Shown: positions 45,810-56,355 of the stretch, piece after piece | How the letters are laid out: each line of letters begins with the position of its first letter | Numbering within the stretch: the stretch's first letter is position 1 | Origin: CAWBVG01 sp963792175 | Lineage (GTDB): Bacteria; Acidobacteriota; Vicinamibacteria; Vicinamibacterales; CAVVIG01 | DNA: 64,000 nucleotides | Assembly (NCBI GenBank): GCA_963792175.1 | Contig: CAWBVG010000046.1 | Span: 124,001 to 188,000, forward strand | Direction of reading: 5' to 3' | The notes under the pieces: model-generated | What the model saw: only the letters and a program-made list of their open reading frames with translations | Databases searched by the model: none | What the model was told of the DNA's origin: nothing | Made by a program: the position numbers and the translations under genes

Positions 45810-46908
45810 ACTGTCAGTCTTTTCGTCGTCGGCCTGAGCGCCATCCAACCCGAAGTCATCCGTTCATCGCGCGCGGTGCCCGCGCACGTCGCCGGCCGTT
45901 TCCGCGAGGTCGCTGGCTTTCAGCAATCTGCCTCCGGCCAGTACTTCGTCTTCGATCGCCGCGGCCACACCGTGTATGGGCTCGACGAACAGCAGTCGAG
46001 CTCGTGGGAGATCGTGCAGATCGGCGCGGAGGCGGGCCGCATCATCGATCCGACCGCGTTCGCCGTGGCGGCCGACGGCAGCTTTGTCGTCGCCGACGCG
46101 CCGAATCGTCGCGAGCGCATTCAGATCTTCACCGCGCCTGGACTGCGAGTCGGCGGCTTCGTGATGCGCGGCGCGACCAAGGATCGGGTGCTGCTCGGCA
46201 ACAGCGTGCTGAACGGCATCGGGTCGCTCCAATACACCGGCACCTCCATCCTGCTGTCGCAGCCTGAAACCGGAGCGTTGATCGCCGAGTACTCGCTGCA
46301 GGGCAGCGTGAACCGGCTGATCGGATCGCTCCGCCGGACGGGCCACGAGGACGACCCGGAGGTGCATCTCGCCCTCAACAGCGGGATTCCGCTGGTCGAT
46401 CCGTCCGGTGGCTTCTTCTTCGTGTTTCAGGCCGGCGAGCCCGCGTTCCGCAAGTACGGCCGCGACGGGACGCTGATCTACGAACGCCGTGTCGCGGGTC
46501 TGGAAATCGATCCGGTCGTCGCCGGCGCTGCCCACGACGTGGCCGAAGCGGAAGACGAGCGAAGGCGAAATCCCTCTGGTCAGACCCACCGTGCGCACCG
46601 CGGCCGTGGACCACAGTGGCCGTCTCTGGATTTCTTTCGTCGTGCCGTACACCTACGTCTACGATGCCGACGGCGACAAGATCCGCGCAGTCCAGTTCCA
46701 CGGCGCCGGCATCGTCGCGCCGAACAGCCTGTTTTTCGGAGAGCAGGGCCGTCTGATCGTGACGCCGGGGCTGTACGAGTTCGACGCGGCAGGACGGGCG
46801 GGAGGGGCTGGAGGGGCTGGATCGGAAGACCCTTCCGCGCTGCGCGTGCCTCCCATCCTGCCCTTCCTGCCTTTCCTGCCTATCCCGCCCATCCAGCCCG
46901 TCCCGTGA
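45780..46908 (+). CDS. Secreted beta-propeller (NHL/6-bladed) protein, frameshifted
   Basis: A signal peptide (about 1-21, RVLCALGTVSLFVVGLSA) is followed by repeated blade-like segments such as YFVFDRRGHTVYGLDEQ, DPTAFAVAADGSFVVADAP and FFFVFQAGEPAFRKYG. One extra base at about 46526 breaks the frame; afterwards TAAVDHSGRLWISFVVPY and DGDKIRAVQF continue the pattern. The C-terminus (RVPPILPFLPFLPIPP) is encoded by a C/T-rich repeat, so the protein's end may be non-native. The function is unknown; it may be a sensor or binding partner. It is upstream of an ABC exporter (GTGA overlap). Confidence 0.7.
46795..46905. repeat. G-rich/C-rich mirror-like repeat at a gene end
   Basis: GGGCGGGAGGGGCTGG words (from 46795) are answered by CCATCCTGCCCTTCCTGCC words (from 46853). 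The two parts can pair as an imperfect hairpin. The same family occurs at 56356-56475. Confidence 0.55.
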
Positions 46909-47820
46909 TTTCCGCGCAGCACCTGACCCGCCGGTTCGCCGCTCGCGCCGTCGTGGCCGACGTGTCGTTCGACGTGTCGAAGTCCGAGATCGTCGCTCTC
47001 CTCGGTCCCAACGGCGCCGGAAAGACGACGACGATGCGGATGCTGGGCGGGCTGATCGCGCCGACGAGCGGTAGCGTGGTCATCGACGGCGTGCCGCTGA
47101 CACCGGCCACTGCCGGAACACTCCGCGCGCGAATCGGCTTCCTCACCGAGTCGCCGGGACTCTGGGATCGACTGACGGTGCGCGAGAACCTCCGCACGTA
47201 TGCCGCGCTGTACGGCCTCTCCCAGCCGGATCGCGCCATCGAGCGGGCGATCGACGTCCTGCAGTTGTCGCCACAGGCGTCGGTGCGCGCGGCCGAACTG
47301 TCGAAAGGGATGCGCCAGAAAGTCGCGTTGGCGCGGGCGCTGCTCCACGAGCCGCCTGTGATGCTGCTCGACGAGCCGACCTCCGGGCTCGATCCGGAGA
47401 TCACCCGTGGTGTCAGACGCCTGCTGGAAGAGCGCCGCGCCGCGGGATGCGCGATCCTGGTGTCCACGCACAATCTGGACGAGGCCGAGCGGCTCGCCGA
47501 TCGCGTCGCTGTCCTTCACGAACGTCTCCTCGCCATCGACCGCCCCGCCGCGCTCCGCCGCCGGTTGGCCACCGGGCGTCTCATCGTTCGAGTGACCGGC
47601 GATCCCGCTCGCAGCCTCGAGACCGTTCGCCGCTTCGATCCCGCGGCAGCGATCGAGGGGCCGGCGCTGGTGCTGAAGGTCGTGGACGCCGAAGAGCGAA
47701 CACCGGCGATTGTCGCCGCCCTCGTCGCGGCCGGCGCCGGCGTCGTCGAAGTGCGCCCGGAGATGCCAGCGCTTGAAGATGCGTATCTACACCTCATGAG
47801 CGGCAGGCCGGGTAGGACAA
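46905..47820 (+). CDS. ABC transporter ATP-binding protein
   Basis: About 305 residues. Walker A GPNGAGKTTT, the ABC signature ELSKGMRQKVALARALL, Walker B VMLLDEPTSGLDPE and the switch His in STHNLDEA are all complete. It starts at GTG 46905, overlapping the previous stop. A C-terminal domain (about 220-300) follows, typical of ABC-2 drug or polysaccharide exporters. The reading frame has no stop before the permease starts and stays open inside it, so the true end is unclear and a small indel near 47815 is likely. It pairs with the permease that follows. Confidence 0.85.
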
Positions 47821-48654
47821 ATGGGGCTGATGCGGCTGGGTGGCGAGCGTGCGATGCCGATGGCGCGAGTGCGTGCGCTGCTCGCGAAAGAACTGCTCGA
47901 TCTGTCGAGGAACCGCCTCGCCCTGCTGCCGGTCGGCCTCATCACGATCCTGTCGCTGGTACTGCCGTTCGGCATCGCGGTGGCGATCCCGATGCTGACC
48001 GGGCAGGAACTCGGCAGCGACGCCGACCTGGTCAAGGTCAGCGGGGTTGCGGTTGGCCACGAGTCGCTGACGCCCAGCGCACGAGTCCAGCTCTTTCTCT
48101 TTCAGCAGTTCCTCCTGTTGTTCCTGCTGACACCGATCACGGGCGCGATGGCGCTCGCCGCGCACGCCGTGATCGGAGAAAAGCAGGCACGCACGCTCGA
48201 GCCGCTGCTGGCGACGCCGGTGTCCACCGGCGAACTGCTCGTCGCCAAAATGCTGGGCGCGCTGCTGCCGACCCTCGTGATCTCGCTGGCCGGCCTTGGG
48301 CTGTACCTCGGCGGCATCGTGGCGACGGCCGCGCCGGGCGTTGCGGCGGCGATGCTGAGCCTGCGCACGGCGATGCTCGCAATCTGGGTCGGGCCGGCCG
48401 CCGCGCTCGTGTCGCTGCAATCGGCCATCATCATCTCGTCGCGCGTCAACGACGCGCGCACGGCGCAGCAGTTCGGTGTCCTCATCATCATCCCGCTCGC
48501 GGCGGTCCTGGTCGCGCAGTTCACCGGCGCGCTCTGGCTGTCGTCGACGATGCTGGCTCTGCTCGGCCTTGGATTGATCGGGGTCTGGGTGCTGCTGGTG
48601 CTCCTGAGCGTGGCGATTTTCGACCGCGACAGCATCCTCACGCGCTGGCGCTAG
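47821..48654 (+). CDS. ABC-2 type transporter permease
   Basis: 277 residues, with about six membrane segments, among them LALLPVGLITILSLVLPFG (about 36-56) and a block of FLLLFLLTPITGAMALAAH. The conserved GEKQARTLEPLLATPVS segment is the cytoplasmic coupling motif of ABC-2 permeases, which export lipids, polysaccharides or drugs. The start could also be ATG 47854 (MPMARVRALLAKELL), a more usual beginning. The frame is intact. Confidence 0.87.
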   Translation: MGLMRLGGERAMPMARVRALLAKELLDLSRNRLALLPVGLITILSLVLPFGIAVAIPMLTGQELGSDADLVKVSGVAVGHESLTPSARVQLFLFQQFLLLFLLTPITGAMALAAHAVIGEKQARTLEPLLATPVSTGELLVAKMLGALLPTLVISLAGLGLYLGGIVATAAPGVAAAMLSLRTAMLAIWVGPAAALVSLQSAIIISSRVNDARTAQQFGVLIIIPLAAVLVAQFTGALWLSSTMLALLGLGLIGVWVLLVLLSVAIFDRDSILTRWR

Positions 48655-48830
48655 CAGCGCTCATCGTCGCACGGCGGGCTGCTGAAGTTCCTCGCGCTCG
48701 GACGCCCAAAAGGCAATCATTTGTCAGACATCTGTGCCGTGTTTTGTCACAGGGCTCAGCGCCACCGCGCGAAGACGTGACTTTTGAGCAATCTGGACCA
48801 GGCGCGTCCATTGCACTATCGACGAGCGAG

Positions 48831-49022
48831 ATGAAGACACCGAACCGATTACAGTTATCGTCGCGCGCGCGAGCGGCGCGGCTGGCCCTCCTGTTTGGCA
48901 TGGTCGTGGTGTGGAGCGTGGTCGTGTTCGGGCTGCTGCCTGGCGAGCGCGAGATCTCGTCGGCGCCGCGCACGTCGCCGACGCTGCCGCATTCGGTTCC
49001 CGCGTCACCGGTCGCCGTGTAG
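48831..49022 (+). CDS. Small single-pass membrane protein (63 residues), tentative
   Basis: ATG 48831 opens a short frame: a basic N-terminus (KTPNRLQLSSRARAARL), one strong membrane segment (LLFGMVVVWSVVVFGLL, about 20-37) and a polar Pro/Ser tail. It lies alone between the ABC permease and the fad promoter. The ribosome-binding site is weak (GCGAG). It is probably a real small bitopic protein, but a chance frame cannot be excluded. No family is recognised. The 176 bases before it (48655-48830) show no gene. Confidence 0.45.
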   Translation: MKTPNRLQLSSRARAARLALLFGMVVVWSVVVFGLLPGEREISSAPRTSPTLPHSVPASPVAV

Positions 49023-49046
49023 TTCGCGTTCTTGACAACGCCGCGA

Positions 49047-49072
49047 CCACTGAATGAACATTCATTCAGTGG
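49047..49072 (+). promoter_or_regulatory. FadR-type fad box over the fad operon promoter
   Basis: A perfect 11-bp inverted repeat with the 4-base centre ACAT; the core is TGAATGA-ACAT-TCATTCA. The Bacillus subtilis FadR consensus is TGAATGA-NTAN-TCATTCA, matching at all positions but one. A perfect TTGACA (-35) is at 49032-49037, so the -10 region falls inside the box and a bound repressor would block the promoter. Confidence 0.9.
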
Positions 49073-49680
49073 CGCTCACGGCCGTTCCCCGCCGCGATTC
49101 GACGCCCGGACCGAAGCGCGACGCGATCCTTCGCGCCGCCATTGACGTCTTCGCCGAACGCGGCTTCTTCAGCGCCCAGGTCGCCGACATCGCCCGCGCC
49201 GCCGGCGTCGCGGCCGGCACGGTCTACCTGTATTTCAAGAGCAAGGACGACCTGCTCGTCTCGATCTTCGATCGCAGCATGCGGGAAGGGCTCACGCTCG
49301 GACGCGCGGCGGTCGCCGACCTCGACGATCCGCGCGAGCGACTGCGCCGCCTCGCCCGCGGCCATCTCGCGCGCCTCGGCGGCGATCGCAACCTGGCGAT
49401 CGTCTTCCAGGTGGAGCTGCGACAGTCGACGAAGTTCATGGAGCGCTTCTCCTCCACGCTGCTGCGCGACTATCTGGGGCTGATTCGCGACGCCATCGCC
49501 GACGGCCAGCGCGCCGGAATCTTCCGTAGCGACATCAAGGCGACGGTCGCGGCGAAAATCTTCTTCGGCGCGCTCGACGAGATGGCAACCAACTGGATCC
49601 TGAGCCGGCGCCGCTACGCGCTCGAAGCGGACGCCGACACCGTCGTCGAGCTGTTCCTGAACGGAGCGCGCGCGCGATGA
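49054..49680 (+). CDS. fadR: FadR-like TetR-family repressor of fatty-acid degradation
   Basis: 208 residues from ATG 49054. The N-terminal helix-turn-helix (about 22-68) includes RDAILRAAIDVFAERGFFSAQVADIARAAGVAAGTVYLYF, followed by a ligand-binding all-helical domain. A near-perfect fad box covers the proposed start, so translation more likely begins at GTG 49069 or just after. In B. subtilis, FadR releases DNA when long-chain acyl-CoA binds. The stop overlaps the fadN start (ATGA), indicating one autoregulated operon. Specificity is inferred from the box and the neighbours. Confidence 0.88.
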   Translation: MNIHSVALTAVPRRDSTPGPKRDAILRAAIDVFAERGFFSAQVADIARAAGVAAGTVYLYFKSKDDLLVSIFDRSMREGLTLGRAAVADLDDPRERLRRLARGHLARLGGDRNLAIVFQVELRQSTKFMERFSSTLLRDYLGLIRDAIADGQRAGIFRSDIKATVAAKIFFGALDEMATNWILSRRRYALEADADTVVELFLNGARAR

Positions 49681-51910
49681 CCGTGCCGTCCGCGTTCCGG
49701 TCGGCCGCCGTCCTCGGCGCCGGCACGATGGGCGCACAGATTGCCGCGCACCTGGCCAACGCCGGCGTACCGGCGCTGCTGCTCGACGTCACCGCCGACG
49801 CGGCGCGCGAGGGACTGAAGCGGGCGCGCACGCTGAAGCCCGACCCGTTCTTCACGCCCGACGCCGCGGCGCTGATCACGACCGGCGCCTTCGACACGGA
49901 GCTGCCCCGTCTGGGCGACGCCGACTGGATCGTCGAAGCGGTGGTGGAGCAGATCGACATCAAGCGCGCGCTGCTCGAATCGGTGGAAAAGGTCCGGCGT
50001 CCAGGTACGGTTGTCAGCTCGAACACGTCGGGCATTCCGATCGCCGCGCTTGCCGAGGGCCGCAGCGCGGAATTCAGGCGGCACTGGCTCGGCACGCATT
50101 TCTTCAACCCGCCACGGTATCTCCACCTGCTCGAGCTCGTTCCGACCGCTGACACCGACGCGGCGGTCGTCGAGCGCGTCAGATGGTTTGCCGACCATCG
50201 TCTCGGCAAAGGCGTCGTCGTCGCGAAGGACTCGCCGAATTTCATCGCCAACCACCTCGGGTTGTACGGTGTCGTGCAAGTCCTGCGGGCGCTGGAGTCC
50301 GGTCAGTACACGATCGAAGAAATCGACGCGATCACGGGCCCCGCCCTCGGGCGGCCCAAGAGCGCAACGTTCCGCACGATGGACATCGCGGGCATCGACG
50401 TGCTCGCGCACGTCGCCAGGAATCTGAAGCTGGAGCTGCCGCCGCTCGTCGAAGCGCTGGTCGCGCGTGGCTGGGTCGGCGAGAAGGCGGGCCAGGGTTT
50501 CTACAAGCGCGAGCGCGCCGGCGCGGGTCAGGAGGCGTCCATCCTCACGCTCGATCCGGCGACGATGACCTACCGGCCGAAACAGCCCGCGCGCCTGCCG
50601 TCGCTCGAGGCGGCGCGATCGATCGAGGACCCCGGCGCACGAATCAAGACGTTGTTCCTCGGGAAGGACAAGGTCGGCCAGTTCCTGCGCGACACCCTCG
50701 CGCCCACGCTCGTCTACGCCGCAGGTGTCGCGCCGGACATCGCCTATTCGATCGACGACGTCGATCGCGCCATGCGATGGGGGTTTGGCTGGGAGCTGGG
50801 ACCGTTCGAGATCGTGGACGCCATCGGTCCGCACGAGGCGCTCGCGGCTGCCTTCCCGTCCGGCCGCTCGCGCGTTCGCGACGGCGCGCTGCCTCCGGCT
50901 GGCCCCGACTTGCTGATCCTCGAGTCTGCCAAGACCCAACAGCGGACGGTCCGGCGCAACGCCGGCGCGAGTCTCGTCGACCTTGGCGACGGCGTGCTGT
51001 GCGTCGAGTTCCACTCGAAGATGAATGCGATTGGCGGCGATACCGTCCAGATGTTGAACGCCGGCGTGAAGGAAGCCGCGGCGAATTTCGCGGCGCTCGT
51101 CGTCGGCAACGAGGCGCAGAACTTTACGGCCGGCGCGAATCTGATGCTGGTCCTGCTCGAGGCGCAGGAAGGCAACTGGGACGAGATCGACATGATGGTC
51201 CGCGCGTTCCAGGACACCACGCAGGCGCTTCGCTACGCCGACGTGCCGGTCGTCGTCGCGCCCGCGGGTCTGACGCTCGGAGGCGGCTGCGAGATTGCGC
51301 TTCACGGCGACCGGGTGCAGGCCGCGGCGGAAAGCTACATCGGACTCGTCGAAGTGGGCGTCGGCCTCGTGCCGGGCGGCGGGGGCACGAAGGAGATGCT
51401 GGCGCGAGCCGTCGACGGGGTTTCGCAGACTCGGCGGACCTGCTGCCGCTCGTGCAGCGCGTCTTCGAAACGATTGGGTTCGCCAAGGTCTCGACCAGCG
51501 CCGCGGACGCGCGGCGGCTCGGGTTTCTCGACGGCACCGATCGGACGACGATGAATCGTGAGCGGCTCCTGGCGGACGCCAAGGAGTTGGCCCTCGAGCG
51601 CGTCCGTGAAGGCTATCAGCGGCCGATGCCCCGGACGGGCATACTGGTAGGTGGCGAGGGCCTCCGGGCCGCGCTCGAGCTGGGTGTCCACCTCGCGTGG
51701 CGCGCCGGCCGCATCAGCGATCACGACGCCGTCGTCGGACGAGCGCTCGCCAACATTCTCGCAGGCGGCGCACTGCCCCATCAGACGACCGTCAGCGAAC
51801 AATACCTGCTCGATCTGGAGCGGGAGGCGTTTCTGAAGCTGTGCGGCGAACGGAAGACGCTCGAGCGGATTCAGCACACGCTGAAAACCGGCAAGCCGCT
51901 GCGGAATTGA
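49677..51910 (+). CDS. fadN: 3-hydroxyacyl-CoA dehydrogenase/enoyl-CoA hydratase fusion (FadN-like), frameshifted
   Basis: About 745 residues after correction. The N-terminal half is the NAD-binding hydroxyacyl-CoA dehydrogenase: AVLGAGTMGAQIAAHLANAG, then FNPPRYLHLLELV with the HFFNP motif. A C-terminal enoyl-CoA hydratase/isomerase-like domain contains LGGGCEIALHGDRV and GLVPGGGGTKEM. The order (HAD first, ECH last) is that of B. subtilis FadN, opposite to E. coli FadB. One base is lost (or two gained) at about 51418-51425, after which ADLLPLVQRVFETIGF continues. It performs two steps of beta-oxidation. Confidence 0.92.
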
Positions 51911-52640
51911 TGATGGAATCGCTGGTGCTCGTGCCGGGCGTTCAGGGCCGCTGGGAATACATGCGGCGCACCGTCGACGCCTTGTCGGTCCACTTTCGCG
52001 TGGTGACGTTTTCCCTGCGCGGCAACTCGATCGACGAGTACGCGGATCAAATCGCGCGCGCGCTGGACGAGCGGAAGATCGATCGCGCGATCGTTTGTGG
52101 CGTGTCGTTCGGCGGCCGGGTCGCCCTCAGGTTTGCCGCAACCGCGAGAGCTCGAACATCGGCGCTCGTCCTGGTGTCGACGCCGGGGCCGGGATTCCAC
52201 CTGAGACCTCGTCACCTGACGTACACACGCTGGCCGCGGGTGTTTGGGCCGCTGTTCCTGGCCGAGGCGCCGTGGCGGCTTCGGGCCGAGTTGTTGTCCG
52301 CGCTTCCCGACCGGCGAGCGCGGTGGGCCTTCAGGCTCGAGGCCCTGCGCACGCTGATGACCGCGCCGCCTCCGTTGGCGGCGATGGCCGCCCGCGCGCG
52401 GATGATCGACCCTGTCTCTGCATAGGCCGACTGCGACCGCGTGACGGCGCCGACGCTGGTCGTGACCGGCGAGCCTCACATGGATCACGTCGTGTCGGGG
52501 ACGGCGTCCGACTACATCCGGTTGATCGCGGGAGCGCGCGGCGCCGTCCTCGAGCGCACGGGCCATCTCGGCACGATGACGCGGCCGGACGCCTTTGCTG
52601 CGCTCGTCCACGACTTCGTTCGGAGTGTCAGCCGCCCGTC
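51910..52640 (+). pseudogene. Alpha/beta hydrolase interrupted by an in-frame amber codon
   Basis: The start ATG 51910 overlaps the fadN stop. SLVLVPGVQGRWEYM and the nucleophile elbow GVSFGGRVAL are typical. At 52423-52425 TAG interrupts the frame after MIDPVSA. The same frame goes on with ADCDRVTAPTLVVTGEP (the Asp loop) and ERTGHLGTMTRPDAF (the catalytic His), so the two halves make one protein. TAG is a normal stop for other genes here (dnaG, murJ), so this is a nonsense mutation or a single base error, not recoding. The exact end is uncertain, as the frame stays open into the next genes. The substrate is unknown. Confidence 0.75.
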
Positions 52641-52690
52641 GAGGGCTCAGGGCGGCCTTGAGCCTGGCGAAAGCCGGGTCAGGTGGCGTG

Positions 52691-53362
52691 ATGCCGGCCC
52701 TCGAGCTCTCTGGATCGGCCGGACGTCTCGAAGCGCTGCTCGACGAACCGGCGCCGGCCGGAAGCGTCGGCGCCGACGGGATCGTCAGCGGCGGGCACGA
52801 GCGTGGCGTGCGTGCCGCGGTCGTGTTTGCGCATCCGCACACCGAGTTCGGCGGCACGATGCACACCAAGGTCGTCTACCAGGCGGCCAAGGCGTTGAGC
52901 CGGATCGGGTGTGCGGTGCTTCGCTTCAACTTTCGCGGCGCCGGCGCGAGCGCGGGACAGTTCACGAACGGCCCCGGCGAGATGGACGACTTTCGAGCAG
53001 CCTTGACCGCGATCAGCGAGAAATACCCAGAGGTTCCGCTCTGGGCGGCGGGCATGTCGTTCGGATCCTGGGTGGCGCTGACGGTCGGCGCGGAGGATCC
53101 GCGCGTGTCGACGCTCATCGGCATCGCGCTGCCGATTTCGCGATACGACTTCGGCGCCGTCGAGCGCAGCACGAAGCCGAAGTTCTTCATCCACGGCGAG
53201 TTCGACGAGCTCTGTCCGCTGAAGGAGATGCGCGCGTTCTACGCGCGCGCGGCGGAGCCGAAGGAGCTCGTGGTCATCGATACGGCGGATCACCTCTTCG
53301 ACGGCAAGGTCAGCCAGGTCGCGGGCGCGATCGAGGATCTGCTGGGAGATTGGAATTCGTAG
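52691..53362 (+). CDS. Alpha/beta hydrolase (dienelactone/prolyl-oligopeptidase-like)
   Basis: 223 residues from ATG 52691. The motifs are AAVVFAHPHTEFGGTM (oxyanion region), FRGAGASAGQF, the nucleophile in GMSFGSWVAL, Asp in HGEFDELCPL, and His in DTADHLFDGK. It lies between the interrupted hydrolase and fadA, within the fad operon. It may act as a thioesterase or esterase on acyl-CoA products; this is inference from position. A GC-rich CTCAGGGCGGCCTTGAG palindrome-like stretch sits just upstream (about 52648-52664). Confidence 0.85.
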   Translation: MPALELSGSAGRLEALLDEPAPAGSVGADGIVSGGHERGVRAAVVFAHPHTEFGGTMHTKVVYQAAKALSRIGCAVLRFNFRGAGASAGQFTNGPGEMDDFRAALTAISEKYPEVPLWAAGMSFGSWVALTVGAEDPRVSTLIGIALPISRYDFGAVERSTKPKFFIHGEFDELCPLKEMRAFYARAAEPKELVVIDTADHLFDGKVSQVAGAIEDLLGDWNS

Positions 53363-53388
53363 ACACGTTCCGAACCGCCCCGTACGAG

Positions 53389-54561
<1,173 letters not shown>

Positions 54562-54564
54562 CGT

Positions 54565-56355
54565 ATGTCTACAACCGCAGCTCCGACCGCTCCCTCGACG
54601 CTTCGCGGCGGCGAATGGCTCCTGCAGCCGTCGTCCAGCGACAGCCTGTTCACGCCCGAGAAGCTCACCGACGAACATCGGCTGATCGGTCGGACGGCGC
54701 AGGAATTCGTGCAGAACGAAATCCTGCCGGTGCTCGACACGCTGGAACAGAAGGACTGGGAGCTCGCGCGACGGTTGGTGCAGCGCGGCGGCGACCTCGG
54801 CCTCTTCGGCGTCGACGTCCCTGAGGCCTACGGCGGCGTCGGTCTCGACAAGGTCAGCTCGCTCGTCGTCAGCGAGAAGATGGCAGCGTCCGCCTCGTTC
54901 GGGGCGACGTTCGGCGCCCACGCCAACCTGACGGTCGTTCCGTTGGTGCTCTTCGGCAGCGAGGCGCAGAAACAGAAATATCTACCGAAACTGCTCGCCG
55001 GACAGCTGATCGGCGCGTACGGCCTCAGCGAAACCGGCTCGGGCTCCGATGCGCTCGGCGCGCGCACCCGGGCCGTGCGGCAGGCCGACGGCAGCTTTCT
55101 GCTGAACGGCGAAAAAATGTGGATCACCAACGGCGGCTTCGCCGATCTGTTCGTCGTCTTCGCGAAGGTGGATGGCGAGCAGTTCACCGCCTTCCTCGTG
55201 GAGCGCGCGTTCGGCGTCAAGAGCGGCAAGGAAGAGCACAAGATGGGCCTCCACGGCTCGTCGACGACCGCGCTGATTTTCCAGGACGTGAAGGTGCCGG
55301 CCGAAAACGTCCTCGGTGAGGTCGGCAAGGGGCACAAGGTCGCGTTCAACGTGCTCAACTTCGCGCGTTTCAAGCTGGGCGCCATGTGCGGCGGCGGTGC
55401 GTACGGGGCGATCGGCGAGAGCGCGAAATACGCCGCGTCGCGGCGGCAGTTCGGCCAGCCGATCGCCAGCTTCGGCGCGATCAAGCACAAGCTCGGCGAG
55501 ATGGTCGTCCGCACCTACGCGATCGAAAGCCTGCTCTACCGCACCGCCGGGCTGGTGGACGCGCGCATCGACGCCACGCCGCACGACGCGACCGACGGCG
55601 GGCCGGCGCTGGCGGCGTTCGAGGAGTACGCCGTCGAAGCGTCAATCGCCAAAGTGGCGGGCAGCGAAGCGTTGAACTACGTCCTCGACGAGAACATCCA
55701 GATTCACGGCGGCAACGGCTACGTGCGCGATTACCCGGCAGAGCGCCATTTCCGCGACGCGCGCGTCAACCGCATCTTCGAAGGCACCAACGAGATCAAC
55801 CGCCTGCTGATTCCCGGCATGTTGATCCGCCGCGCGGTGAAAGGCGACCTGCCGCTCATCCCCGCGGCGAAGGCGCTGCAGGACGAGCTGATGGGTCCGG
55901 CGGCGATGCCGGCGGCGGACGAGGCGGTGCTCGGCGAGGAACTTCGCGCGGTGGACGCGTTCAAGAAGACCGCGCTGATGCTCTTCGGCGTCGCCATGCA
56001 GACCTACGGCGAGAAGCTCACCGACCAGCAGGAAGTGCTCATGCACCTGGCGGACATCGCGATCGACGTGTTCAGCGCCGAAAGCGCGACGCTGCGCGCC
56101 CGCGCCGCCTCCGACAGCAAACAGGCCAAGGCGGCGCTCCACGTCGACGCGGCACGGGTGTTCGTCAACGACGCCGCCCTGCGCATCGACGCCTCGGCGC
56201 GCCAGGCGCTCGCGGCGATGGCCGAGGGCGACACGCTGCGCACGATGCTCGCGGCACTGCGCCGGCTCTTGAAAGTGACGCCCGTCAACACGGTCGTGAT
56301 GCGGCGGCGCCTCGCTGACGAGACGGTGGCGCGCGGTGGATATCCGTTCGCGTAG
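54565..56355 (+). CDS. fadE: Acyl-CoA dehydrogenase (FadE-like, 596 residues)
   Basis: FAD-dependent first step of beta-oxidation. Motifs are AYGLSETGSGSDALG (FAD/substrate), WITNGGFADLFVVFAK, RRQFGQPIASFGAIK, and EASIAKVAGSEALNYVLDENIQIHGGNGYV, with IFEGTNEINRLLI near residue 410. A C-terminal domain of about 170 residues extends beyond ordinary 380-residue ACADs, as in B. subtilis FadE and human VLCAD. The frame is intact. It is last in the fad operon; no terminator is visible, but a repeat follows. Confidence 0.94.
   Translation: MSTTAAPTAPSTLRGGEWLLQPSSSDSLFTPEKLTDEHRLIGRTAQEFVQNEILPVLDTLEQKDWELARRLVQRGGDLGLFGVDVPEAYGGVGLDKVSSLVVSEKMAASASFGATFGAHANLTVVPLVLFGSEAQKQKYLPKLLAGQLIGAYGLSETGSGSDALGARTRAVRQADGSFLLNGEKMWITNGGFADLFVVFAKVDGEQFTAFLVERAFGVKSGKEEHKMGLHGSSTTALIFQDVKVPAENVLGEVGKGHKVAFNVLNFARFKLGAMCGGGAYGAIGESAKYAASRRQFGQPIASFGAIKHKLGEMVVRTYAIESLLYRTAGLVDARIDATPHDATDGGPALAAFEEYAVEASIAKVAGSEALNYVLDENIQIHGGNGYVRDYPAERHFRDARVNRIFEGTNEINRLLIPGMLIRRAVKGDLPLIPAAKALQDELMGPAAMPAADEAVLGEELRAVDAFKKTALMLFGVAMQTYGEKLTDQQEVLMHLADIAIDVFSAESATLRARAASDSKQAKAALHVDAARVFVNDAALRIDASARQALAAMAEGDTLRTMLAALRRLLKVTPVNTVVMRRRLADETVARGGYPFA

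Noticed and set aside
48784..48819. A full promoter (TTGAGC and CACTAT) before the small membrane protein
   Set aside because: The spacing is 24 bases, too long for sigma-70.
45780..49022. A single 1080-residue frame across the beta-propeller gene, ABC ATPase and permease
   Set aside because: Only the first part and the ATPase carry family motifs. The rest is an antisense-like shadow of the permease and continues only because GC-rich DNA has few stops.
52423..52425. TAG reassigned to an amino acid
   Set aside because: dnaG, murJ and the epimerase at 32636 end with TAG where their families end, so TAG acts as a stop.
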